A DNA stretch of 48,752 nt. It comes from Sphingopyxis sp. (GTDB lineage Bacteria > Pseudomonadota > Alphaproteobacteria > Sphingomonadales > Sphingomonadaceae). Of this stretch, positions 32,776 to 40,999 are shown one piece after another. Each line of letters opens with the position of its first letter. Position 1 is the stretch's first letter. The notes under the pieces are model-generated. The model saw nothing but the letters and a program-made list of their open reading frames with translations. It had not been told where the DNA came from and made no database searches. A program made the position numbers and the translations under genes. Location: NCBI RefSeq assembly GCF_016463645.1, contig NZ_JAEMQX010000015.1, forward strand, positions 3,179 to 51,930. The letters are read 5' to 3'.

Positions 32776-34852
32776 AGCTTTCTCCCTCTTTGGTCTCGTT
32801 GAGGCGTTCTATCAGAAACATGATGGCTGCATCCTGACCGAAATCCGCCTGTATTGCTGTGGCACAGGTCACACAGGTTTTTTTGTCCCCCGCGGCGTGC
32901 GCTTCGACCAGCGCCGCGATGCGTGCGCGCTGGTCGGGTGCGAGATCGGGGCGCGGGGTGAAGGCATCGACCGGTTGCGCGCGGCCGCGCAGCGTCACGC
33001 GGCCCATCGGCACCAGATCGTCGCGGCCCGAGCGCGCCGCGGCTTCGGCCGAGATCAGCACACCGGTCCTGAGGCTCTTGTTCGCGGCCTCGAGGCGCGA
33101 GGCGGTGTTCATGCTGTCGCCGAGCGCGGTATACTGGATGCGGCCTTCGCCGCCGAAATTGCCAACGATCGCGTCGCCGACGTGCAGGCCGACGCGCGTC
33201 ATCCCGATCGGCGGCACATCCTCGGCCGCCAGGTCGACGCGATATTTCTCGCCCGCCTGATACATGGCCAGCGCGGCGGCCGCCGCCTTTTCGCCATCGT
33301 CCGCGCGGCTGATCGGCGCGCCCCAGAAGGCGACGACCGCGTCGCCGACGAACTTGTCGATCGTCCCGCCATGTTCGAGCACGATGTCCGACAGCCGGTC
33401 GAGATATTCGTTGAGCAGCCGTGCGACGGTTTCCGGCGTCACCGCATGGCTCAGCTTCGTAAAGCCTTCGAGGTCGGTGAAGACGCAGAAGATATTGCGC
33501 CGTTCGCCATGGAGCGAGAGCTGGTCGGGATCGCGCATGATCTGCGCCGCGATATCGGCGGGCAGATATTTGCCGAGCGCCGACTGCGCGAAGGCGCGCT
33601 GGCGCGAACCGATCGTACGCGCGGCGGTGCCGACCGCGGCATAGCCGAACAGCCAGCCGACCGCCCAGCCGAAGGTCGGCAGCGTCGTCGTGTCGACCCC
33701 GCGCCCCTGCAGCCAGAAGGGGAAGGCGATGAAGAAGGCCATCTGGCCGAGAAAGGCGAGCGCGACCCAGCGCGCGCGAAGATCGATCAGGCTGGTGAGT
33801 CCGCCCGCAAGCACGATCAGGATCGCGAGCGCCCATAGCGCCGGGCCCGGGATCGGCCGCGTCCACGCGCCGTCGAGTTGCTGCGCGAGCATATGCGCGT
33901 GAACCTCGAGCCCGATCATCGTCTCGTGCTGCCCGCTGATCGCGTCGGGAAAGCGGCTCAATGGCGTGTTGAACTGGTCGTTGTCGATGATGTCGCCGCC
34001 GATCAGCACGTAGCGGCCCTTGACCAGTTCCGAAAAGCCGGCGCGCATATCGGCGTCCATCGGCATCGCGAAGGTGTCGATCGGGATGTTCGCGAAGACC
34101 GGCTCTTCCTGCCCTGCCGCGGCGCGCGCGGGGACGAGGAAGCGGATATTGCCCTGGAAATTCGCATGGGCTGCGTCGACGGGGGCGAGCGCATTCGACA
34201 TCAATGGCGGCAAATTCTTTGGCCGGTGGGGCCAGTTGCGGATGACGTCGTCGTCGTCGTTGCGAAACAGCACGCTCGTCGGCTTCGTCTTGTCCGTCGT
34301 GACGTCGGCGATAAAGGCTTCGAGGAACTTTTGCTGTTCATAGAAGATGGTGTTCGGGTTGCTCGCCTGCTCGGCATAGGCGAGCCACGTCGGCGTCTTC
34401 ATCGCGCGTAGCTGCGCCTTCAGCACATCGTCGTCGGGGCGCGGCGAATCGAAGGCGATATCGATGCCGATCGCTTTCGCGCCCATCCGGTCGAGATTGC
34501 CGAGCGCGTTCGCGAGCAGGGTGCGGTCGAGCGGCGAGCGGATGCCGGTATTGAACAGCGTCTCGTCATTATAGGTGACGAGGGTGATGCGCCTGTCCTG
34601 CTCGACATGCGGTGCCATCAGCGTTGCGCGCGCATCATAGAGCGCGCGTTCGGCGGCGTCGATCAGCGGCATCTGCCAGCTGAAGCGCGCGACCAGCATC
34701 GCGACGAGCAGAAAGGCGATCGTCGCCGCCATCCGCGACGGGCCGAGCTGCATGACCAGCCGCCGCACGCGCTTGCGCAGCGGCACCGCGGCGCGTTGGC
34801 CGTCGGACGCGGGAAGCTCCGCCGCGGGGATGATGGTTTCGGGTGCGTTCAT
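32762..34852 (-). CDS. CHASE2-class III adenylate cyclase
   Basis: The 696-residue sensor enzyme has one N-terminal helix (about 41-58), an extracytoplasmic CHASE2 domain (about 60-330), three membrane helices (about 337-357, 362-381, 393-412) and a cytoplasmic class III cyclase domain (about 450-630). Catalytic residues are present: metal Asp460 (FTDLEGF) and Asp504 (KFVGDAV), adenine-specifying Lys500 and Asp579 (TALGDSMN), and Asn582/Arg586 (MNTASR). The Lys/Asp pair predicts ATP, not GTP, as substrate. A C-terminal tail has a CxxC (CVTC). It lies four bases after the CHAT gene. It probably turns a periplasmic cue into cAMP. Confidence 0.92.
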   Translation of the reverse strand: MNAPETIIPAAELPASDGQRAAVPLRKRVRRLVMQLGPSRMAATIAFLLVAMLVARFSWQMPLIDAAERALYDARATLMAPHVEQDRRITLVTYNDETLFNTGIRSPLDRTLLANALGNLDRMGAKAIGIDIAFDSPRPDDDVLKAQLRAMKTPTWLAYAEQASNPNTIFYEQQKFLEAFIADVTTDKTKPTSVLFRNDDDDVIRNWPHRPKNLPPLMSNALAPVDAAHANFQGNIRFLVPARAAAGQEEPVFANIPIDTFAMPMDADMRAGFSELVKGRYVLIGGDIIDNDQFNTPLSRFPDAISGQHETMIGLEVHAHMLAQQLDGAWTRPIPGPALWALAILIVLAGGLTSLIDLRARWVALAFLGQMAFFIAFPFWLQGRGVDTTTLPTFGWAVGWLFGYAAVGTAARTIGSRQRAFAQSALGKYLPADIAAQIMRDPDQLSLHGERRNIFCVFTDLEGFTKLSHAVTPETVARLLNEYLDRLSDIVLEHGGTIDKFVGDAVVAFWGAPISRADDGEKAAAAALAMYQAGEKYRVDLAAEDVPPIGMTRVGLHVGDAIVGNFGGEGRIQYTALGDSMNTASRLEAANKSLRTGVLISAEAAARSGRDDLVPMGRVTLRGRAQPVDAFTPRPDLAPDQRARIAALVEAHAAGDKKTCVTCATAIQADFGQDAAIMFLIERLNETKEGESYVLS

Positions 34853-34856
34853 CGGA

Positions 34857-37800
34857 TCAGCGGGCGGCGCGGCCGGCAGCCTCTCCGTTCCGTGCGGTCA
34901 CCGCGCCGTTGTGGAGGAGCGGCTGACCGCCGTCGCCGATGATCGCGAAACCCGCCCAATAATAGGGATGCGACGTCTGCTTGTCGTCCATCAGCCGCAT
35001 CTGGGTGGCCCAGAGCGCGTCGGCGACGCTCGTGCCTTCATCGACCGCGAACAGTCCGCCGATCAGCCGCTGGGTCGCGTCGAAATCGTCGGGGGCGGGC
35101 CAGTGGCTCGCGATCACCGAGCGGCCGCCCGCGCCGATGAAGCTGCGTACCAGCCCGTCGAGCGCGTTGCCGCCGCCCGAAAGCCCTGCCTCGCGCGTCG
35201 CCGCGACGCTCGCGGCACCTGCGGTGTCGCACGCCGAGAGGATCACGAGATCGGCATCGATCTTGAGGTCGAAGATTTCCTGGAAGGTCAGGAGACCGTC
35301 CGAGTCCGCGCCGCCGAACGAGGTGACGAGCGCGGGGCGCGCGGGGCAGGCGGGGCGCGGTGCGGTGACGAGGCCGTGCGTCGCGAAATGGATGATGCGA
35401 TAGTCGCCGAGGTCGGCGCGGTTCTTGACCGCCGTGTCGGTGAAGGCGCCGCCGGTGAGCAGGGTGCCCGCGGCGCGGCCCATCGCGTTGCGCGCGGTGA
35501 CGAGTTCGTCGGCCGAGATCGGGCGCGCCCATTGCGCGGCGTCCCACAGGCAATCGCCGTCGAGACCGGCGCTCGCCGCGCCGCGCGTGCCGAGCGAGGG
35601 GAGCCGTCCGCCGACGGGCAGATTCTCGCCGAGGCCGAAATATTGGTTGCTCGCCTTCGACGGCGCCGACTGCCGCGCATTGCGGAAGCCCAATGTCGAG
35701 ACCGCGGTGCTCGGTCGCGTCGTCCGGCCGAGCCAGGCGATCTGGCGCATGTCGAACGGATCGGCGTCGGGATCGAGCAGGCGCTGCTCATAGGCGGCGA
35801 GGCCGGTGTCGGCGGTGACGAGCAGGTTGATCGGCAGCCGCAGCATCGCGCCGTCGGGCTCGAAGATCAGGTGCGGCACCGCCGGCAGTCGCGCCGCGAC
35901 GGGGCCGAAAAGCTGGCCGTAGAGCTTGTACGCGGTCGCGGCGTCGAACGGATAGGTCACGCGGCGGCCATTCTCGACGATCGAGATGGTCGAGCGGATC
36001 GTGTCGACCGCGCTGTCGAGGCCCGAGGCGCTGATGTCCGATTTCCAGAGCTGCGCGCCACCCTGTTCGATCAGCATCGCATAGACGCCCTCGCCCACGA
36101 CGAGCATCTTCAGATAGGCCTCGTCGGGACGCAGCACCTTCTGCAGTTCGGGAAGGTCGAGCTTGCCCGACGCGACGACACGATATTGCGGAAAGGCCGA
36201 CAGCGCGACGACGGTTTCGGACTGCTGGAACGCCAGATTGTCGAGCTGCGTCCTGATGTCGGCGCGCAAGGCGTTGACTTCGGGCGATTCGGGAAGCTGG
36301 GCGAGGCGCGCATCCTCGATCCGCGCGCGCTCGAGATCGCGGTTCAGCGTCGTCGCCTGCCGGAACAGCCGCGCGCCGTCGTCGCTGCCGCTCGACAATT
36401 CGCGCGCGAGCACCGCCTGCGTGTCGGCGACGCCGGGGCGGACCTGCAACTGGCTCGCGACGAAGAAATCGTCGATCGCCCCGGGGGCGGTTGCCGCGCG
36501 CGCCGCGAGAATGCGGTAATAGGGCGCCATCATATTCGCCATACCCGCCGTCGAGCGCTGCGAATTGGCGAGCGCGGTCACGACCTCGCGATAGATGCCG
36601 ATCGCCTTTTCTTCCTGCCCGTGCCGGGTGAGGAAGGCGGCGTAGCGTGCGCGCGCCGAGGCAAGGGCGTTGGTCTCGGGATATTCGACCGCGAGCAGGT
36701 TCACGGATTCGCGGAAGCGCGCGTCGGCGGCGCCGTTTTCGCCATTCGCTTCCTCGGCGAGCGCGAGTTCGCCGAGCATTTGCGAGCGCAGGCGGATGAT
36801 CGAGGTGACGCGGCCTTCGCGGACGGCGACCGCATCCGCCAGCCCCTTGAGCTGCGCGGCCTTGGCCGCCGGCGCATTGCCGCGCAGCCGCTCGACCGTG
36901 CCGAGCAGATGAACCGCTTGCGCGTCGATGATCAGCGCGCGTTCGGGTGGGGTCAGGCGCTCGCGATCGTTGCTCTGGCGCACGACCCGGGCATTCTCGC
37001 CGCTGTTGACCCCGGCGACGATCTCGGGCGTCAGCGTCACCGCGCCGTCGGCGACCGTGACGCCGCTGGTCAGTGGCGGGATCGGCGCCTGAAGCCGCGC
37101 CGCGGCGCCGTCATAGTCGCGCTGGTTGAGGGCGTTGATCGCACGGAAATTGCGGCGGAGGCGGAGCTGGACGGGGTCGGCGGTCGGAATCGCCTCGACT
37201 TCGGTGAAGAGCCGCTCGGCCTCGGCGAATTCGCCGAGGTTGGAGCGTTGCAGCGCGCGGTTCAGCGTGACTTCGGTCGGGTCGATGTCGGCGGCGGCGC
37301 GTTCCTCGATCGCGCGGCGCGACAGTGCCTCGAAAAATTCGGCGGCCTCGGCATAGTCGCCGCTGTGGTTGCGGCGATATCCCTCGGCCAGCGCCTTGTC
37401 GACGTCGATCGTCCCCGCGAGCGTGCGCGCAAAGCCGTCGTTGCTGCCGACCGATATCGTCGCGACCTTGATCACGCCCGGAACGACGCGATGTTCGCGG
37501 ATCGATTCGAGGGCGAGATTCAGGGCGTCGCCATAAGCGGCGAACCCCTCGACGCTATAGGCGACCTTGCCCCGGGTTTCGACCCGCGTCGCCCAGGCGA
37601 CATTGCTGTCGCCAAGCGTGCAATGGCCGTCGGAGGCGCAGATCACCGTGCCGGTGCGCGCCCGTTCGATGCGGGCGAGCGCTTCGGCCGATGTGGCGCG
37701 GAGTTCGCGCACCGTTCCCACCGGCTGGCTCGCGTCACGGCAGATGATCGTCCAGGCGCGTTCGAACATGCCCTGAACCACGGCGTCGCGGACAGTGGCC

Positions 37801-37946
37801 TGCACCTCGCACAGCGACCCGCCCTCGTCACCGATTGCGAAACTGTCGCGAAGCGTCGGATCATTGCCCTGGGCCAGCGCGGTTCCGGGCGCGGACAAGG
37901 CCAGCGCAGCCAGAACCGGCGCAAGATACGGACGTCGAGCGGTCAT
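34857..37946 (-). CDS. exported CHAT-domain (caspase-like) protease with helical repeats
   Basis: The 1,029-residue protein begins with a signal peptide (PYLAPVLAALALSAPGTALAQ). A long alpha-helical TPR-like region follows (about 130-560), then a C-terminal CHAT domain (about 660-1015). The catalytic His (HFATHG, His857) and Cys (LSACDT, Cys906) of clan CD proteases are both present, so it should be active. Unlike the cytoplasmic TPR-CHAT of Craspase, this one is predicted to be exported to the periplasm. It leads the operon CHAT-cyclase-FecR, upstream of tpsBA. Start is ATG 37946 after a GTG; GGGGGA lies upstream. Plausible substrate: TpsA or another envelope protein (inference). Confidence 0.9.
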   Translation of the reverse strand: MTARRPYLAPVLAALALSAPGTALAQGNDPTLRDSFAIGDEGGSLCEVQATVRDAVVQGMFERAWTIICRDASQPVGTVRELRATSAEALARIERARTGTVICASDGHCTLGDSNVAWATRVETRGKVAYSVEGFAAYGDALNLALESIREHRVVPGVIKVATISVGSNDGFARTLAGTIDVDKALAEGYRRNHSGDYAEAAEFFEALSRRAIEERAAADIDPTEVTLNRALQRSNLGEFAEAERLFTEVEAIPTADPVQLRLRRNFRAINALNQRDYDGAAARLQAPIPPLTSGVTVADGAVTLTPEIVAGVNSGENARVVRQSNDRERLTPPERALIIDAQAVHLLGTVERLRGNAPAAKAAQLKGLADAVAVREGRVTSIIRLRSQMLGELALAEEANGENGAADARFRESVNLLAVEYPETNALASARARYAAFLTRHGQEEKAIGIYREVVTALANSQRSTAGMANMMAPYYRILAARAATAPGAIDDFFVASQLQVRPGVADTQAVLARELSSGSDDGARLFRQATTLNRDLERARIEDARLAQLPESPEVNALRADIRTQLDNLAFQQSETVVALSAFPQYRVVASGKLDLPELQKVLRPDEAYLKMLVVGEGVYAMLIEQGGAQLWKSDISASGLDSAVDTIRSTISIVENGRRVTYPFDAATAYKLYGQLFGPVAARLPAVPHLIFEPDGAMLRLPINLLVTADTGLAAYEQRLLDPDADPFDMRQIAWLGRTTRPSTAVSTLGFRNARQSAPSKASNQYFGLGENLPVGGRLPSLGTRGAASAGLDGDCLWDAAQWARPISADELVTARNAMGRAAGTLLTGGAFTDTAVKNRADLGDYRIIHFATHGLVTAPRPACPARPALVTSFGGADSDGLLTFQEIFDLKIDADLVILSACDTAGAASVAATREAGLSGGGNALDGLVRSFIGAGGRSVIASHWPAPDDFDATQRLIGGLFAVDEGTSVADALWATQMRLMDDKQTSHPYYWAGFAIIGDGGQPLLHNGAVTARNGEAAGRAAR

Positions 37947-38037
37947 CACCTAATCCCCCAAACACAAGCGTAAAGGCGCCGTGCCGACGCGATGCCGGCA
38001 AGGCACAGTCTTCATTGCTGCGGTACGACCCATTCCC

Positions 38038-38070
38038 TTAGGGCCGGACCCTAAACCCTTCGTATACGAA
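38038..38070. promoter_or_regulatory. two dyads in the divergent CHAT / DUF1476 gap
   Basis: TTAGGG-CCGGA-CCCTAA (38038-38054) and the perfect 12-base palindrome TTCGTATACGAA (38059-38070) stand side by side in the 210-base space between the divergent CHAT and DUF1476 genes. Apart from these, the gap shows no clear promoter or RNA. They are candidate operators; the regulator is unknown. Confidence 0.45.
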
Positions 38071-38156
38071 AGGGAAGTGATCTGCGGCACAGGCGGCTTG
38101 CGCCGCCGGGACGGGCGACCTATCTGCAGGGCGACATTCATTCGCATGAGGATAAA

Positions 38157-38483
38157 ATGAGCGGATTCGACGATCGTGAGCGCGCCTTCGAGGCCCAATT
38201 CGCCCGTGACCAGGAGGTGCAGTTCCGCATCACCGCGCGCCGCAACCGGCTCGTCGGCGAATGGGCGGCCGAGCGTATGGGGCTGACGCCCGAGGAAACC
38301 GACGCCTATGCCAAGGCCGTCGTGCAGGCCGACTTCGAGGAAGCGGGCGACGAGGACGTTATCCGCAAGCTCGCGGGCGATCTGACCGCGGCGAGCGTCG
38401 AGATCAGCGATGCGGAGATCCGCGCGGTGCTGAACGACAAGACCGCCGAAGCGCGCCGCCAGTTCATCGACAGCCAGAACTGA
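38157..38483 (+). CDS. DUF1476 protein, zeta-type F1-ATPase inhibitor
   Basis: The 108-residue helical protein matches DUF1476 in full (FDDRERAFEAQFARDQEVQFRITARRNRLVGEWAA and AYAKAVVQADFEEAGDEDVIRKL). The Paracoccus denitrificans member is the zeta subunit that blocks ATP hydrolysis by F1FO-ATPase, with an inhibitory N-terminus like the one seen here. Not all alphaproteobacterial homologues inhibit strongly. GAGGATAA lies in front of the ATG. It is followed ten bases later by bolA. Confidence 0.93.
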   Translation: MSGFDDRERAFEAQFARDQEVQFRITARRNRLVGEWAAERMGLTPEETDAYAKAVVQADFEEAGDEDVIRKLAGDLTAASVEISDAEIRAVLNDKTAEARRQFIDSQN

Positions 38484-38493
38484 GGCGCATTCG

Positions 38494-38727
38494 ATGGGCA
38501 TGCGCGAGGATGATCTGCGGGCGATGATCGTCGCTGCCTTTCCCGATGCCGATGTCCGGATCACCGATCTTGCCGGCGACAACGACCATTATTCGGCGCA
38601 TGTCGTCAGCGAATCGTTCCGCGGCATGACCCGCGTCGCACAGCACAAGGCGGTGTACGCGGCGCTCGGCGGACGCATGGGCGGTGAACTTCATGCCTTG
38701 CAATTGACGACCGCCATCCCCTCATAA
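38494..38727 (+). CDS. bolA: BolA-family protein
   Basis: The 77-residue BolA/IbaG-fold protein ends its core with the invariant HKAVYAALGGRMGGELHALQL. The His in that block (near residue 50) is the usual ligand to a [2Fe-2S] cluster shared with a CGFS glutaredoxin, and such a glutaredoxin gene follows 47 bases later. A role in iron-sulfur cluster handling is therefore likely. An ATG two codons in (38500) is another possible start. Confidence 0.93.
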   Translation: MGMREDDLRAMIVAAFPDADVRITDLAGDNDHYSAHVVSESFRGMTRVAQHKAVYAALGGRMGGELHALQLTTAIPS

Positions 38728-38774
38728 GGGGCTGACACGAATTTTGCGGCGCATGGCGCCACCGGAGACATGAG

Positions 38775-39107
38775 ATGAGCGACCCCACCACCCACGACCG
38801 CATTGCCAAGCTGGTCGGCGACAACCCCGTCCTGCTGTTCATGAAGGGCACGCCGCTGTTCCCGCAGTGCGGCTTTTCATCGCGAGCGATCGCGATGCTC
38901 GACCGCCTCGGCATCGAATATGAAACCGTCGATGTGCTGCAGGACATGGAAATCCGCCAGGGCATCAAGGAATTTTCGGACTGGCCGACGATCCCGCAGC
39001 TTTATGTAAAGGGCGAATTCATCGGCGGCAGCGACATCATGATGGAAATGTGGGAAGCGGGCGAGCTTCACCAGCTGATGACCGATATTCCGGCGCGCGC
39101 CGAATAA
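38775..39107 (+). CDS. grxD: monothiol glutaredoxin, Grx4 type
   Basis: The 110-residue CGFS-type glutaredoxin binds and passes on [2Fe-2S] clusters. It shows KGTPLFPQCGFSSRA (active-site CGFS near residue 34), WPTIPQLYVKGEFIGGSDIMMEM with the cis-Pro and GG glutathione-binding residues, and normal length. The gene order DUF1476-bolA-grxD is seen in other alphaproteobacteria, and Grx4-BolA pairs act together. It is followed by a strong terminator. Confidence 0.97.
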   Translation: MSDPTTHDRIAKLVGDNPVLLFMKGTPLFPQCGFSSRAIAMLDRLGIEYETVDVLQDMEIRQGIKEFSDWPTIPQLYVKGEFIGGSDIMMEMWEAGELHQLMTDIPARAE

Positions 39108-39130
39108 GCGGCATGATTGCCGGATAGCAA

Positions 39131-39165
39131 AAGCCCGCCGGCGCGATGGCGCCGGCGGGCTTTTT
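39131..39165 (+). terminator. Rho-independent terminator after grxD
   Basis: A perfect 12-base-pair stem, GCCCGCCGGCGC (39133-39144) with GCGCCGGCGGGC (39149-39160), closes on a GATG loop and is followed by TTTTT. An A run on the left side means it could also work for the minus-strand globin operon arriving from the right. Confidence 0.93.
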
Positions 39166-39197
39166 GTTTGTCTGTTTTTGGGGTGGGAAGCGGACAT

Positions 39198-39274
39198 TCG
39201 TCATCCCGGACTTGATCCGGGATCCACCGCAGCGCTGAATTCATGGACCCCGGATCAAGTCCGGGGTGACGATG
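39198..39274. repeat. inverted pair of REP-like palindromes
   Basis: Two copies of a palindrome around CCCGGA-CTTGA-TCCGGG face each other: the left copy is TCGTCATCCCGGACTTGATC, the right copy contains GGATCAAGTCCGGGGTGACG. About 27 bases separate them. Together they can form a long stem between grxD and the globin gene. A single copy of the same core is at 7500-7526. Confidence 0.75.
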
Positions 39275-39313
39275 ATGGCGAGGTCAGCTTTCGGTCGTTA
39301 TCGGCCATCGGGT

Positions 39314-39763
39314 TCAAGCCGCCTCGGCATCCTCATATGCCTGCGCTTCCGCGCTGATGAGGATGTCGGCGAGCATCCAATAGGCCTCGCCCCATGCCGC
39401 CAGCACGTCGTCGGTCGCGACCTCTGCGCCCAGCACGTCGCGGATCGCGGGCAGCAGGGCTTCGGCGACATGGGGATAATGCTCCGCCTTCACCCCCGTC
39501 TCGATATGGCGGGCGACCATGCGCGATACCGCCGGGCCGAGGTTCTGCAGCTTGTCGATATTCTTCGCATAGGCGAGGATCGCCGCCGCAAGGCGCTTCG
39601 GTTGTTCGCCGCTCGTCTGCGCGGCGCGGTCGAACATCGCCTCGATATCCTTGTTCCCGAACAACCGTGCGTACATCGCGGTGGTGATCGCAAGGCCGTG
39701 CTTTTCGAGGGCCGGGGCGGTGGCCTTGACGATAGTCATCGCGTGGGCGGAAGCGGTGCGCAT
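39314..39763 (-). CDS. single-domain globin (flavohemoglobin-type heme domain)
   Basis: The 149-residue globin resembles the heme domain of flavohemoglobins and bacterial hemoglobins. It shows AMYARLF with the distal B10 Tyr, SGEQPKRLAAAILAYAKNIDKL with the E7 Gln, and VARHIETGVKAEHYPHVAEALL with the proximal F8 His. There is no reductase domain, so it needs an external electron donor if it works as a nitric oxide dioxygenase. It is the last gene of a three-gene operon with the alternative oxidase and a truncated hemoglobin. Confidence 0.9.
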   Translation of the reverse strand: MRTASAHAMTIVKATAPALEKHGLAITTAMYARLFGNKDIEAMFDRAAQTSGEQPKRLAAAILAYAKNIDKLQNLGPAVSRMVARHIETGVKAEHYPHVAEALLPAIRDVLGAEVATDDVLAAWGEAYWMLADILISAEAQAYEDAEAA

Positions 39764-39799
39764 TCTGATATCCTGTCGTTGAGAGAGAGTGTGTGTGGT

Positions 39800-40486
39800 T
39801 CAGGCCGCGACGCGGAGTTGGTCGGCATGTTCGGGATAAGGGGCGACATGCGCCGCCGGTTCGATCCCGGCGAGTTCGCTGGCAAAGCCATGGTTGACGT
39901 CGCGGTGGTGCGCCTCGTCGGCGCGGACCACGAGGACGACATCGCGCAGCGTCGCATTATCGGCGAGCTTCCAATAATGTCGGGCGATTGCCGGCGCGGG
40001 CAGGTCGGGGCTGCGGCCTTCGTCGATTTCCTGAAGGTAGAGCGTGTAGCTGATCACCGCTTCCTCCTCGAAATAGCCGACGACACGGTGTGCGGTCCTG
40101 GCGCTGATCAGGTAGAGTGCGAAGAAGGCGAGGTAAAAGACCCACTGGACGCCGAGGATGACGAGGCGCTCGAACAGCGTCGGTTTCGCGATCTCGATAA
40201 AGGTCATCAGATGCATCCGCTCATTTTCCGCCTCTTCCATCAGCGTACGGATCCATCCCCTGTCGTCTTCCATACGGCGCAGGCTCTTGAGATGCACCAG
40301 CGTCGCGCCGACCATGCCGGGAACAGCGGCGACCGTTTCGAGCACGATCGCGCGGTGGCCGTAGCGCTTGGCAAAGAAGGTGTCGGCGACGAGGCGCAAC
40401 ATCCTGGTGAAGCCGAGCGCGATGCGGTCGGACAAACCGACCGGCCGGTGGTGGACGCCGAGGTCCACGAAAGGTGCGTTGGGCAT
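39800..40486 (-). CDS. aox: Alternative oxidase (diiron ubiquinol oxidase)
   Basis: This 228-residue membrane-surface ubiquinol oxidase passes electrons from ubiquinol to oxygen without pumping protons and resists cyanide and nitric oxide. All diiron ligands of the family are present: Glu50 (LET), Glu89 and His92 (NERMH), Glu141 (EEEA), Glu191 and His194 ([12 protein letters not shown]). Hydrophobic helices lie at about 48-66 and 108-130. AAGGAG stands before the ATG at 40486, 16 bases after the hemoglobin stop. Bacterial AOX is uncommon; a well-studied case in Vibrio fischeri is controlled by NsrR and nitric oxide, matching the neighbours here. Confidence 0.96.
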   Translation of the reverse strand: MPNAPFVDLGVHHRPVGLSDRIALGFTRMLRLVADTFFAKRYGHRAIVLETVAAVPGMVGATLVHLKSLRRMEDDRGWIRTLMEEAENERMHLMTFIEIAKPTLFERLVILGVQWVFYLAFFALYLISARTAHRVVGYFEEEAVISYTLYLQEIDEGRSPDLPAPAIARHYWKLADNATLRDVVLVVRADEAHHRDVNHGFASELAGIEPAAHVAPYPEHADQLRVAA

Positions 40487-40502
40487 GGGTATTCTCCTTC
40501 GG

Positions 40503-40898
40503 TCAAGCTACCCGGCGGTCGGGGTCGTCGAGGCGGAAAAACAGGGCGAGTTGCAGACTTTCGGCGATGCGCGCGGCCTTGGCCTGCAGCGCCGCCGCAG
40601 CGGCGGGTGCGAGCAGTTCGCCGGTGGTGTCGGCCCAGATCGCCAGCCAGCGCTCGAACATCGCGGGGGTGATATGCGCCTTGTGCTTCAGATGTTCCGC
40701 GACCGGACTGCCCTTGTAGCGCCCGCTCGTCAGCATCACCGACGACCAGAAGGCGACGAGCTTTTCGAGATGCCCGGGCCAGTCGTGCACCGCGGCGTTG
40801 AACAGCGGCCCGATCCCGGCGTCGGCGCGCACGCGGTCGTAAAATGCCGGGATCAGGCGCTCGAGCGCGGCTTCATCGATCTGGACGTCCTGCGTCAT
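40503..40898 (-). CDS. group III truncated hemoglobin
   Basis: The 131-residue protein shows typical features of group III truncated hemoglobins: [20 protein letters not shown] with the B10 Tyr, [19 protein letters not shown], and the proximal region [26 protein letters not shown]. Group III members are linked to reactive nitrogen stress (Campylobacter Ctb). Start 40898 has GGAG six bases upstream. It is the first gene of the operon that continues with the alternative oxidase and a globin, and it diverges from nsrR across an NsrR-type box. Confidence 0.93.
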   Translation of the reverse strand: MTQDVQIDEAALERLIPAFYDRVRADAGIGPLFNAAVHDWPGHLEKLVAFWSSVMLTSGRYKGSPVAEHLKHKAHITPAMFERWLAIWADTTGELLAPAAAAALQAKAARIAESLQLALFFRLDDPDRRVA

Positions 40899-40946
40899 GA
40901 CTCGCTCCAATCATGTATATAGCGCGCATGTATGATCGGAATTTGA

Positions 40947-40969
40947 AACATGCAACAAAAATACATATT
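40947..40969. promoter_or_regulatory. NsrR-type operator
   Basis: The right half AAATACATATT (40959-40969) matches the published NsrR half-site AAATRCATnTT at every position. The left half AACATGCAACA (40947-40957) matches the mirror consensus AAnATGyATTT at its first eight positions, with the normal one-base centre. The site lies 31 bases before nsrR and 49 before the hemoglobin gene. Two ATGTAT copies (40913, 40928) lie nearer the hemoglobin start. Confidence 0.7.
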
Positions 40970-40999
40970 ACAGGTGGACGGAAATTTCGAAGGATCAGA

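Noticed and set aside
34752..37973. 1,073-codon plus-strand frame opposite the CHAT gene
   Set aside because: It is a shadow of the CHAT coding strand: no ribosome site, no recognisable domain, composition of an antisense frame.
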